The position numbers and the translations under genes are program-made. Below, in pieces: positions 10,834-24,200 of a stretch of DNA of 43,449 nucleotides (its first letter is position 1; the number at the start of each line of letters is the position of its first letter). The notes under the pieces were generated by a model that was not told the origin of the DNA, did no database searches, and saw only the letters and a program-made list of their open reading frames with translations. The stretch comes from Apostichopus parvimensis (lineage: Eukaryota; Echinodermata; Holothuroidea; Aspidochirotida; Stichopodidae). The stretch covers positions 15,429 to 58,877 of the forward strand of contig KN886902.1 in assembly GCA_000934455.1 (NCBI GenBank), given 5' to 3'.

Positions 10834-12544
10834 TCTCCACGATACAGACCCCTTACCTAACAGTGCTACCAGAGGTGTATGGATGATCCTGAAATAATGA
10901 TTGACATTTTACCTATATAATAAATATTTATTTATACTGGAATACAGTCAAGAAGATTATTTTGTCAAACAGTAAATAAAAGCAGCATTTAAATCAATTT
11001 GATCAATTAATGCTTTGCAAGGATAGTCACTTTTCAGCAAAAGTGCCATGATTTTCACATGTGATATTAACTTCAAATGTCAGTCTCTGTTTTTCTTTTA
11101 TTACATCTCAAATCAATTGCATGAGAGTTCTTCCATACAGCATACACTATTTCAGGTAGAGAGATGCTCCCCATTCCTACATTCTTCTTTCCAAGAAAAA
11201 AAAAAGGAAACAAATCAGAGGTGGTTTAATGGAAAACTATTCCATCATTTTGGGATTGGAAATAGATAAAACTTTTCTCCAAGAATACCAAGAGCTAGAG
11301 TCAATGATGTAAGACACAATCAAGCAGAATATTGAAATAATATTAACAATATTTGCAAATAGCCGGAGCAGCATTCAGTCCATAGCATATACTTTTGTCA
11401 CCTACAGGTGCCATGCTTTGTACAGAGTTACAATTTGAGGAATGGTGTGTCCATCATACCCTTTAAATGATAAATTATCACTGCATTTTTAAATTTGGAA
11501 ATATCAATTCTTCAAACAAAAACGATCTTACCTTTAGAGAAATTGAGATGACAAAGTTTGTCCAAAAAAAAATAAAATAAATAAATAGGCAGGTCAAGTT
11601 ACTGCAGATTCAGATATGCAATCGAGACAAATGTGGAGTGTTAGTCACATGACAGCAGGCACACAACCTTCCAAAACTGAGGGTTCACTAGGCTAGGATA
11701 AAAGAAAAACTAGTATAAGAGCTAAAATACAGTATTCCTTTATGATCACTATCGCCTCATGTAGACCGAGTATGCGTAACCAATTTGCAACCTTGTGGGT
11801 GTAAAACAAATCTACATGCTGAGCCACTATCATTCAACTTTTTTCCTGCATGGGTGGGTCTCTGAACTAGAAGGTAAGTAATGTGAAACATGAATGGAGT
11901 ATAAGTAAGCTAATAGCATTAACTCCTGTTATTTCTCCACTTATAGACGAACTGATAATCCCAAAGCAATGATAAAATATGGATTACAAAAATCAAGGCA
12001 AATTATAAATTAGTTACCACAAGTTCTTATTTTAAGAAAAGTATTTCACTGCATTACAAAGCTTACAAATTTGAATATGTCCCTGGTTCGCAAAGATTTA
12101 TCAAGAACTCATCCTTCCTATAACTCTTTGTTCTCACTCATCATGATCAAGTCATCTGTATTGGTCATAAATGTACTAGAAAAGCCAAACAATGGTCACC
12201 TAATGCCAATTTTTCACTTTCTTTAATACAAAATTTGTTGACCTCAAATGATATTTTTTCACCCTGAGGAATGTACTTAAAAGTAAAAAGGTCAACATGA
12301 GGGCAAAACAAGTAAATGATTTATAAATTCTGGACACATTTTCGAGTAAAGAGTAAAATATCCTGAATACTTTTAAGTGAATCACACATCAAGCAGCCAA
12401 AGAGGTGAATGGTATTAGAATTGATTAAAAAATCCCCAAATCTACAATTTTCTTTGAAATTACCTATTTCTTAATGAAGGTTATGTTTTGAGTCTATTTG
12501 CAGTCTTTTAATTTAGCATTATGACTATTTAAGGGTAAGCTCTC

Positions 12545-12919
12545 TTAAAGGCATTGAAGACTCGCCCCAAACCGCGTGCGGCCATCTGAAAAAGTTAACT
12601 TTCCGTTGCTTGCAAGTGACGTTTTGTTCGTGTCGCTACAAAATGCAGACAGTACAGTAATGAAACGTGATACCTTGTTATCTTTAGCTGGACCTGAGAT
12701 GTCCATCGCTGTATTGTTTGTACACAGTGCTGTGGGTATTGACCGCAGCTGTATGTACTGACTATACACAAGTGTCTAATTACCGATAGTAGTAAGCTCT
12801 GTGTGTGTATTTTCTACGATCGATGGTGGTGTCTAACAGTTCTGTTACACCTCATTCGAAACTAGGTCTGATTACCGGCATTAGACGTTTCTTTTTGCGC
12901 GAGTCTTCACACCCTTTAA
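12545..12919 (+). mobile_element. TTAA-type MITE, copy 2 (375 bp)
   Basis: TTAA at 12545-12548 and 12916-12919 flanks inverted ends AGGCATTGAAGACTCGCC and AGGGTGTGAAGACTCGCG (opposite strand). It matches copy 1 almost base for base over the whole length, with scattered substitutions and a 5-bp duplication of CAGTA near 12652, which indicates a fairly recent amplification. It is in intergenic DNA. Confidence 0.82.
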
Positions 12920-14366
12920 GGGTTGGACACAAATGATATAACAGAGTAAAAACAAACAAATCTTTTTATATTATACTATCATGACTTATGGAAACAGATG
13001 CCAATGATTTTGAGTATAAAAGGGAAATATGATGTTTAGTTTGTTATTCTCCTAACAAATTAACATTCCAGAACTTGAAAAGAAAAGATGTCGTTGAGAA
13101 ACTGCATGATGTAATTTACCTACACTATTCTTGAACCTCTCAGAGAACACACTTCTCCAGTTTTAAAAAACGTGGATAATCTAACTCCAGGTATGATAAA
13201 CACTACCATTTCACTTTTGTTATCATTTACTGTTTTTGCACACTATGGAGCAATGGTTAATGCCAGGATAATGGCATAGTTGTCTAATACTTTCTGGATA
13301 ACTTTAAATATTTCAATAATAATTACAACTAAAAGGGCATTCTTTTCAATATCAAACTTCCCCATCTTTTAAGTAGGCTGTTTCAAAAAAAGTTCACTTT
13401 CAAAGCAACTGCATATCAAAATTAAAAGGAAAAAAATATGTTAGAAGATCAAAATGATAACATATTATGAATTTGAGCTACTTCCCTCCATGATGACATG
13501 AAACTAATAAGAAGAGGACAACTGGATTTTATAACCAAATTAATTGATATGACTGATCAATGACTAAGGAAGTAGATTAATAATTATATTTTTTTGGGAC
13601 TTGTTGCCAATATACAATTACTTCCAAGCACAGCAGGAAAGAAAAATTGATAACAGTACACCGACCAGAAAATTATAAACAAATTATTATTAAAACCGGT
13701 GACCTCTCTCATGATTATAAGTGATGTGGTCTTCCCAGTTGTCCAGTGGTTGCCTGGTTACAAGCCCTATACAACCACTTCTTTGCTGGAGGCGCCAGTC
13801 AGCAGTCACATGACCTTGCATACCGTGTAACCAGGGAACACACCCCAGGTTGATTTAAATAAATGTACTACTGAGGTCAGTAGTTTGAAACATCTTTTAA
13901 CCAACTATCTCTTTACTCTTCAAAACTGACTTGATTTATTCCAAAGTAGCACACAACAGCATACTGTTATTAGTAACACAATATCCCTATACTATAGCCC
14001 ACAACATGTACTTGCATGGGTCCCAAGTATCTTAGGTAATTATGAAGGATGGAGGGAGAGAGGGGGAGAGGAGAGTTTCAGGGAATCCATCAACCCTTGT
14101 TGTAAGAAACATCATCATTTAATATAATACAGCTGATAAAAAGCAACATCATAACATAAACTTGTCATTAAGGAAATATTGCTTTAAATATTTGCATAAA
14201 TAGACCTTGTAAAACTGATGGTAGATGCAATACTTCCACAAAGCCCTGTTACATAAGTACTGCACCTTCCAGTTACCTCCATAATCCATCCTACATTAAG
14301 GAAACAAGACTAAATACAATTATTGCAAGCAGTGTTTACTCTTCTCAAGTAATAAAGTATACGCCT
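12920..14366. other. Intergenic sequence without a recognised gene
   Basis: Non-coding by eye. A short inverted pair, CCTGGTTAC at about 13753 and GTAACCAGG at about 13829, is present but too short to interpret. It could hold downstream 3' UTR of DHTKD1 if a distal polyadenylation site is used. Confidence 0.4.
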
Positions 14367-14606
14367 GACACAATTGGTTATGTGATCTTCCCCTTTAAGA
14401 TGTGAATATTGACACAATTGGTAATGTGACCTCCCCCTTTAAGATGTGAATGTTGACATGACACAATTGGTTATGTGACTTCCCCTTTAAGATAGGAATG
14501 TTGACATGATACAATTGGTTATTTGACCTCCCCCATTAGATGTGAATATTGACATGACACAATTGGTTATTTGACCTCCCCCTTTTAAGATGTGAAGTTT
14601 GACATT
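14367..14606. repeat. Minisatellite, five copies of an about 48-bp unit
   Basis: Five tandem units, each beginning GACACAATTGGTTATGTGAC and continuing CTCCCCCTTTAAGATGTGAA plus a TTGACAT spacer. Copies differ by small substitutions and indels. It lies about 580 bp downstream of the DHTKD1 stop codon. Confidence 0.85.
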
Positions 14607-15114
14607 AGGCTGATGTAGTAGCTAGCTGAGTAAGATGTAATGATCACACGAGAGACATTCTAAAAGACATGCTTAGCTAAATACCTCGTCTCCCTAGCCA
14701 CCTTCTTCCCTGAAAATGGAATAATTTCATCGATCAATCATGAAAATAGAATGAGAAATAGAATGACTTACACATTTAGTATCAACTTAAAGAGCAATCC
14801 AAATTCCACCACCTTTAAAGCCCAGACATACTTCTTGAATGTAAGAGATTTGTACAATTACTCAATACACAGTTAGTCACAATTAATGGAGAGGGGAATG
14901 GGTTTGGGGTGGGGGTGGGATGCAGCAGAGAAGTGAAAAAATGCCCTTGTCATCCCCTTAGACTAAAACAGCTGACTGTGTCACAGTTTTTGAAACTCAT
15001 TCAGAACAATACAATCCTTTTGTATTATTTAGATGAATTTGATAAAAACAAAATATGATCATGAAGTGATTAAAAATGTTATAAAATGAAATTTAATTCT
15101 CAGAAAATAGCACT

Positions 15115-15120
15115 TTTATT
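15115..15120 (-). terminator. Candidate polyadenylation signal of DHTKD1
   Basis: TTTATT on the + strand reads AATAAA on the minus strand, about 70 bp after the DHTKD1 stop codon. It would give a very short 3' UTR, so a more distal site cannot be excluded. Confidence 0.45.
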
Positions 15121-15187
15121 TGGCTAGAATCTTGCATTTTTCTGTCATGACGTCCATTTCTTCCTGATTATTAAATCCTGATTAATG

Positions 15188-15292
15188 TCAAAGTTGAAAC
15201 GGCTCCTTAATGACTAATTCTGCTTCCACTTTGTGAACTTTGCCAACTCCTACAGCTGATGCGCCCATTATAGCTCTTCCCGAATATTTCAG
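15188..15292 (-). CDS. DHTKD1: DHTKD1 exon 21: C-terminus and stop
   Basis: Residues 889-922, [20 protein letters not shown] to KEPFQL and TGA (15188-15190). The GVGKVHKxE stretch corresponds to the conserved end of DHTKD1. The acceptor is TTTACAG. Confidence 0.93.
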   Translation of the reverse strand: MKYSGRAIMGASAVGVGKVHKVEAELVIKEPFQL

Positions 15293-18200
15293 CTGTAAAT
15301 TGAGAAGGGAAGTAAACAAAAAAAATGGCATATTATTAACCAAGCTCAGAATATTTGACCATCTGCTTTCATCATAGAGTAGAAAAGGTGGATTTTGTAT
15401 CCTTGAATTATTTTAAAACAACTTTCTGTAAAAGCTGCTACAAACAAGGTGGCTGCTTTATATTTCAAGAAATAAATGATCTGAATGTTTGTAAGAAATA
15501 GAGAGCTTGGCATGACCATCAATTACAACAAATACCATTAAATATCATCACATGAAGAAAGCTTTGAAAACACAGCAGAGCTATTTACCTGACATCCTAC
15601 AAGATTTTCAAACCTTGGGGCGACAAAAGACCAGGCACCCATGTTTCGATGTTCCTCCTGGTTCCAAATGTATTCTGAATGGGGGGGGGGGGAGGGGGGA
15701 AGAAAAAACATTGGAACAATAAGTTAGCTCTTGTGGATAACATTAATTTGTTAAAGTGAGAAAAAGGTCCTTCAGGATGTATTAATTGAATATGATAAAA
15801 ATAATACCAGTACACCGATAACATTTGGGATTATGAGATGAGTTCAGGATGACACCATATGAGATACGTATGTTAACTCTACTACTCAGGCAAAGTACTT
15901 TGCTTTTGTTGGAGGGTAGGGAGGGGTAGGGAGGGGTAGAAGGGGTAGGGAGGGGGTAGGAGGGATAAACACTTTTACTGGAGGGGGGTGATCATTAGTG
16001 GCACAATATACATTATTAGTCCATATCTTGATGGTTTCTTTCGGTCTCGTTTTAGAGTTGAGCATTATGTACAACTCTAATCTAACACAGAATGCATAAA
16101 ATTAACATTATAATCATACTAGGTTTGAAGGTATCAACAAACCATTGACTCAATAAACTATTATCACGTGAGTTTCTGTTTCTTTGGCAACTAATCGATC
16201 TTAATAATTAACAACAATTCCTCATTCACCCCACCTACTAATAGAGTACTGTTTTAGTTAAGACTTAAATGACCCTATGGGTGTTGGAGAGATGTGATTA
16301 ATATGCATTAATACAATTCCCATATTTACACACATATTGCTGGTATTTAACATATCATTTTAGGGTGATGGCCCTATCACACTAATGTCGCTTTATTCAT
16401 CCCACATGTTTTTCATATAAATTAAATTCAGTGATTTTGCTGCTAATTTTGACAAAAGTGACACAACCCTATACATACAATAACACACCCCTATACATTG
16501 ATATCTGTTAAAGTTTGTAAAACCATTAATCTCAGAGCTCTTTTGTACAATTGGATCTCTGTCTTTTTGGAGTTGAAAATGAAATCTTACCCGTGGCAGA
16601 TGGGTATTTGTTTAGTTCTTGTTGGAGTTCCATGGTAGGGAAGGGACAGAGACTTTCTAACCTAACGAGGGCGGTGTCCATAAATTGCCGGTCGTTGCGT
16701 TCTTTCTCTAATGCGTAGTAATGCTTGCCGGAGCAGAAAATCACTTTCTTGACACTGAGGAAAAGAATTCAATGAGGAGAAAATGTGAAGAGGAAATAAA
16801 CAGGATGGTAAGAAATCTATTTAACTGTTATGGTTGTGCTGTCAAGACACACAGAGGCAAGAGAAACTATTAAATCCAAACTTACATTTCTTGATATTAC
16901 TTCCTGTGCAATTTGTGAATGTTCTTCTTTCTGTCGAATATTACATAGTGATCTATACAACGAGGTTTCATTTCATTTATTTGTTTCTTCACGATATAAA
17001 TACAGAGCAGTTAACTAAGTGACAAAACAAGGTTAAAGATCAAATTTTCATTCCCTCTTCTAGAGTGATATTAATAAACTGATGATTCTGCTATACTTTT
17101 GTTCTGATCTTAAGATATACATACATACATACATACATATATATTATATAAATGAAATTCGTAATGAGTTGGAACATCAAGATTAGTGAAAAAATTTGGA
17201 GCTTGGTTTTGTTTGATTTTTCAAAAAAAATTCTTCAAATGTTTTTCAAGAAATAGTATTTATGCTATGCTTATATACATATATAATGAATGTGTGCATT
17301 TGGCATGCCACACAATTTCATACAGACTGCTTGGCTTGCCTCTAAAAGTGGTAATTCCGTGTGCACGGATGCACTTGTGTAACACACCCTCATTGACAGT
17401 TATAGAGAGCCTATAACTCACACCTTGTTCTGTGGCTGGTGTACAACTAGTGAGGCTGTTTCATCCCCATGATATTAAAACAGTACAAAATAACGTAAAT
17501 AAATTACAAGAAATAATATATAAATTAGCAAACAATGCAAATAACTTCAAGGACAGGTGTGTAAAATAACTGTTTGTTTTCCCTGTATCATGATCTACAG
17601 TGACATATATGTAAATAAAATAAACTTGACTCACTCAGAGGGATTGACAGCGTCATCGGACAGAACTGAGCGAAAGGTTGTTCCTGGCCCCATATCGGAG
17701 AGAGAAGAAGTGGCTGCTGGGAGTCTAAGAATTCCTTTAGGCGATGCTATGATCAACGGCTTACGGAAATTTCTTATCATCTGCAAATATCGTAAATGTG
17801 TACATGAAAATTTCAGGATCATTGTTGACTATTCTTGTGCTAGATACTTTTTAAACATCATATACGACTCGAGAAGGCAATAAGTACTGCACTATAGTAC
17901 TACATACCTACCCGTGTATCTTTTGGGGTTTTCTTTTGCAAAGAGGTGATAAAATATATAAATATATGTTCTGTTTATCTTAACTTCTGTTTGCTAAATG
18001 TCTTTTGTTTGGATATAAAATAAAAGGCATAACAAAAAAATGTTTACATATTCTTTGCAGCCTGTTTGAGAAAAAAGGATATGAATGGGGGAGGGCATGA
18101 GGGGGGGGGGGGGGGGCGTAGGGAGGAAGTACTGGTGGATAGAAAGGTTGAAATATCTCTTCTGTTATGAGATGAAAGGAAATCAAAACAGACTAATTAA

Positions 18201-21200
18201 AATTGAATGTTTATTACAATATCAATCAATCAAGGTTTAGGGTTTCTTTAGAACACTTTTGAATAACCTACAGACTGTGAAAGTATCCATATATTGAGTC
18301 AAGGATAAAACTTATTTTCTTAATCAGCCTATATATGGTAAATGGTTTGTACAGGAGCCGTTTCTACTAGTTGATATCTGGCGGTTCCTGAATTCATTTT
18401 GTCTATTGTGTGGTTCTATGGATTAAACTCAAGGACATTACTGCTAATGGGTTTTATTACAGCAGCATACATGGATTTCTTATATTACACTTTGTAAGGT
18501 TTAGCATTTGACTTACCTGTCTACGTAGCAAATGGAAGTATTGTGCTGGAGTGGTAGGAAAACAGAAATGAAAGTTAACGTCGTCTGTATCTATCTTAGT
18601 CTCTTCGCTGTTGCACATCTGTAGGAATCTCTCAATTCGGCAGGAGGAGTGTTCCGGACCGGCGCCATCCATGCCATGCGGTAGTAGCATCACTAGTCCA
18701 CTCTGCAGTAGCCATTTACCTGCAAGAGAAAGGTATAAGCAGATTTACATAACAGGTACAAAGGTTTTTCACTATTTCATATATGAATATCACCCTACCA
18801 ATATTTTCCAAGTGCTATTCCAGAAAACTTTCCCATGACTACTTTCCTACCTTCACCCACTTTTAAATCATGTCAATACCTGCTGATGTACAAAGCTATA
18901 AAGGATCAGTGTGTACTTTGAACTCTAACAATATAATACACATCAGTTATATATACCTGAATGGGAAGCTAATGCAGTATAAACTAAACATACTTTCCAA
19001 TCAGCAGCACCAGTAACACATTATCATATTAACACTAATATTAACACAACAGAATTTTAACACAAATGCTGCTGTTTAGGGTCCTACCAATGCTACTGGA
19101 TATCGGATTGACCATTTCTTCTATGCCTTTATCATTTAGTTGAAAGTTATTTCAAATTCTATAATACATACCTTCCCCTGTTGTGACAAATGTATCGATT
19201 ATGACTTGAGCAGTGTTGAAGAAATCCCCAAACTGTGCTTCCCAGATCACAAGTCGGTTTGGGCTCTCGATACTCATGCCATACTCAAACCCCAGGACGG
19301 CCAACTCAGAGAGGGGACTATTCACAACCTGCACAAATTGAAGACAAAACCAGACATCAAGTCACTGATACACAGCACAAATTACCACCTTTAACAATGG
19401 TAACAACAGGTTTGGAGAATATGATGCTTTTGTTAACACACAATCTTGAAAGCATCATTTTATTCAGAAAGAAAAATTTGCATGATATAGCTATTATGCA
19501 GATAGAAAGTATTTTAAGACACCAACAACACTGACAATAATATCAACAATTATATTTCTAGAGAGAAAAATATAACCATGCTGAGTATTCTACCTTTAAC
19601 ATTTACTAAAGCTCAGCTGTACTAGTATGAAACTGTTAGGCATGTGAGAATTATCATTAAAGTTTTTCAAAGGGTATTTTTCATGGATCAACATTCTTGA
19701 TATCTAAACTATTCCAAGGCATTAAAGTGGTCCTCTAGTAGATGATTCAACTTCCCAGTGATAGCCATTAGGATGATGATAGCAAACAACTTGATCAAGC
19801 TAGAGCATGAGTGACCATAATCAGACTTGCTAGAATATTACCTGGTAATACTGACAACATCTATATTCAATTCAGTATATGGTCAGGTTAAGTCAGTATA
19901 AAATACAACCACTGACTAACTGCTTGCTATAATCATCATTTACATAAAATAGTACCCATTTCTTACCACAAAATTGATTCTTCATCTCTCTGATAAGGGG
20001 AATACAATTTCCCCAGAAACAGTTTAAAGTACTAAACAGTTGTGAACTAGCGCCATCCCTCTCTGTTCATACTTATAAATCACTCATTTATCGCCTGAAA
20101 TTACCTCTAAAGTCTAAGGTACTAAACAGATATTTGCATAATAAGTTACGTAACACATAAAGACAAGTCAAACTTGCTGGACTTTCTCCTTTATTTCATG
20201 TTGTTTTATTACTCCTGTTGTCTCGGCCGATGTTCTGGACGGACACAGGACTCACCTCTAAGAACGCCTTTTGATCATTCATCATGTGGTTCAGGGGAAT
20301 ATGGAGGTCCTCAGACTTGTAGTCAACAAGTGCGGCGTGACGATGGCTGAAGGTCCCTCGTCCCACATCCTGTCCGCTGATACGTATGGGGAAACCTTGG
20401 TGTTTACAAAAGAATACATTATCATTGCAGGAAACCCCAATCATTTAGATATATTATTATTATTATTACACCGGTGCTTATGTAGCGCAAAATCCCAGGG
20501 TTCAATGCGCTTAACAAAACATATACAAAATACAAAAATACAATTGAATACACTTAACCATAGGTTTGTTTGAAATAAAACGTCTTTATCGCTGATTTGA
20601 AATGCTGATAGAGGTAAGGCTTTGTATTTCTGATAGTAACTTGTTCCACAACAACGGTGCGACATGGCTAAAAGCTTACTCCCCGACTCGCTTGTTCGAT
20701 CTACGAGTTGTGAGAGCAGAAGTTTCAGAGGATGACCAAAGGATGCAAGAAGATATATTGTTCAGACAAGAAAAATAACTTGTAAGTTGAAAGCTACCAC
20801 AAAGAGTTCAACTTGAAGAGGAAATTGAAGAATGTTGCAAATGATTGATTTTATAGATGCTACACTTAGATTTTCCACATCCAAAACTTTATAGTGTGTT
20901 CAGTTGCTCATTTATAGGTGCTTTGGCCAGAACAGGTTACCTTGGCTAAGGAGAGTACCAAAGGCAAGAGCTTCTGCTGTGGCCCAGTCCAGTTTGGAAC
21001 CGGCAGTTATCTTCTTTTCTCTAGCATGTATGTGACTCCTCAAGACTCCAGGGTGAGGGTGCTTTGAAAAAAATATGGAATAATCTGAATTTACCACAAG
21101 TTATTGGCTTTTGCTTGCTCAATCATAGAATCTGTACTTTGTAAGAACACTATCACTCAAAGCTTGGGTATAGGTTTGAGAAACAATACTTACTTATGAA

Positions 21201-24200
21201 CAGAGAGGGTTATTAAATGTGCAGTATATATATGCAGTGTAAATATACAAATACAACAGGGACAAATTAAATCGTACCATGTTGTTAATCATAGCAAATA
21301 CTTAAATAAAGATTGTCTTCTGATGAGGACCATAAACACACACCACGCAGTGTTTCCAAAAGTAGTATGCAGTGACAAACTACCATGGTAAATCAAAAGG
21401 AGTCAATATTGTACGTTACTTAATTATATGCATGAGTGTTCAACCAATGTAATAAATAATACAGTTATACACAAGAAGATATTAAAAGAAAGTCATGGTG
21501 ATTGTACTTACAAAATGTTCAGGGTAATCGACTGACTTTATACCAATGTACTGAAGTAATTGGGTGTCCACTCCTGCAGAAAACAAAGCGGATTAATACC
21601 ATTTAACTTTAAAGTATCCAGGTGTGTTTGTACACATAAAACTTAAGGATCACAAGTCCAAAGAAAATGCTCCAAATTTGTTTTAATTTGTTTTGTTTTT
21701 TTGCCATTTCCAAAATGAGTAAAAAAAGGCTGTTTGTCTGCAATTTGCAGACCAGAGTTTCATACCGCCCGCCCCCCTTCAGTTTTGATAAACCATTCAT
21801 AAAATCACTTCTAGCTCTTGCGACAAGATGTCAAATTATTTTTGATGACACACAAATACTTAATACCAATGACATTTGACTTGGCACTCACAACTGGTGG
21901 TGTCGTGAAATTGATTATTCTACGATTGCTTAGTTGTAAAACTTACTTTTACAGGCTCAGTACTAGCTGAGTACATGTCACAATTTCAAACGACCTTTGA
22001 CATCTTGTAATTACAATACAACTGTCTCACCGGGATCCATGTAAAGGATTATTTCAACTCCATTAATGCATTACACGATAGGTTTATATCTAACAGACAG
22101 ACGGTCTTACCGGTATTCCAGGAAGTCCTAAATTTAGGAGGTGGATGAAGGCCCGCCCAACGCCCCTGTAAGTGAAACGCTTCTGGTTCTTGAGTCTCAG
22201 CGTCCTTCAGACAATTTGAAAGCCAGTTATAATGATCAGTGGTAGCAGTTTGTAGCTCATCCTCGGTCATGTGACCTTCTCGCTGTACGGAGAGATTCAC
22301 AGATTATTCATCAGTTCATTCCAGCCGTACAGCCAGAATTTTAATCATATTGATTGCTTTTAAATAAGACAATTTTGCTGGTTGTCTCTTCCACAACCCT
22401 GAATATCTTATCAAGGTTTTATGGCAATGATCAAGTTGGTGGTCCACCAAGCTTGCAGAAGATAGCAGAAGCTTGCGTTGCATTTTTCATCATCTCGTTC
22501 AACCGTACCACCCCAAAAACCCCAGCATAAATGAGGATCTCGACTGCATTAAGTTGTTTTATATCTATATAATTACTCTGTGACGATAACTACGACTGTA
22601 TGCTTACCACAAGTTTGTCGCTGTACCTGTCTGGTACACTTCTCTTTGACTTGATGGCATCATACATAATCGGTTGAGTCATGGAGGGGTCGTCTAACTC
22701 GTTGTGACCATTCAGTCGGTAACAGACCATGTCCACCACAACATCTTTCCTAAATGTGTTCCTGTAATCCAGGGCTACCTTACAGGCTCTTACAACTTCC
22801 TGAAGTAAAATGGTTTATATATATAATTATATCAGATTAAACTAAATTGCACATATAGCATACAGGAATCTGAGAATTGTCAAAATTTTACTGACTTTTA
22901 CACACTAACAACATTAATTCCTTCAGTTTCAGGAATCAGAGCTTTTTAATAGACCATTACTATCTTTGAGACTTGTAGGTAGTACAAGAACAACTTCCCC
23001 TTGTTTTATGTGAGTACCTATACAAGGCTCTAGGCACGATTACTTAGTCTTGCACTAGTCCTTTTACTAGACTTCAACATGCCCATAGTAGGCGTATGAG
23101 TACAAATCCAAGAGAGACAAGGTAAAAATACAAATAGCTATGCTAAAATACACATAGGAGTATGAGTACAAATCCAAGAGAGACAAGGTACAAATGCAAA
23201 TAGCTATGCTAAAATACACATAGTTAGAGTATAAGTACAAATCCAAGAGTGACAGGGTACAAATACAAATAGCTATGCTAAAATGTCTATAGTAGGAGTA
23301 TGAGTACAAATCCACGAATGAGATAGAGAGAGAGGGTACAAATACAAATAGCTATGCTAAAATGTCTATAGTAGGAGGTATGAGTACAAATCCAAGAGAG
23401 ACAAGGTACAAATACAAATAGCTCATGCTAAAATGCCCATAGTAGGAGTATGAGTACAAATCCACGAATGAGATAGAGAGAGAGGGTACAAATACAAATA
23501 GCTATGCTAGAATATGAGTACCAGTATGGACTCCATAAAGGGCTGTGATACCTCATGTGTCACTCCTTATAAATAACTTGAAAGCTTTTTTGTGGATAAG
23601 GTTCATAGAAACATAAATCACTGGGATTACTGGGAGATGGTTGGAGGAGGGGGGGGGGGGGATGGAGCAAGAAATATAGAAATTGCTATATGCAGTTAAC
23701 TTTACTAATCAGAACTTTGTATCATATATTTGCAGGAAACTGATGACCAAAAGGCTCGTAAATAAAGAAACAAATGGTTGGGAGATGACAATGAGCTCTC
23801 TTCATAATTACCTCTGGATGGTCGCCATTTACGTGAATCACTGGGTTGCCATTCATTTTAGCGATGTCGCTGGAGTAATCGGAAGACCGCCCTCTATCTT
23901 CAGGGGTGGTGAAGCCCAATTGGTTGTTGATAATTAAGTGAACAGATCCACCAATGTTGAAATGAGGGACTTCAGCTATGCAGAAACCTTCTCCTATTAC
24001 ACCCTAGATAAGAATAAATGGAATAATATTTAAAACTGAAATTCTTCGTCTATCAAACTTTAGCCAGTCCACTTAGACTGGACAGGACAACCTTTCAACT
24101 AGGTGTCTAAAGAAAATTTGGTTTGAAATTACGCATGATCAAATGAGTGAGTAATAAAATGCAACAAGTGTACATTAATCCTTTTAATATTTTAGCCATT

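Noticed and set aside
17557-17883. 108-codon forward open frame opposite DHTKD1 exon 18
   Set aside because: It is the antisense shadow of the coding exon; the minus-strand frame matches DHTKD1 strongly.
22049-22300. Possible extra DHTKD1 coding sequence beyond both borders of exon 12
   Set aside because: The open frame extends on both sides, but clear AG and GT sites at 22282 and 22111 give phase-consistent joins with exons 11 and 13, and the extensions do not look like the family.
23067-23315. Repetitive reverse-strand open frame ([11 protein letters not shown]-like repeats)
   Set aside because: It is a translation of the minisatellite in DHTKD1 intron 10, not a gene.
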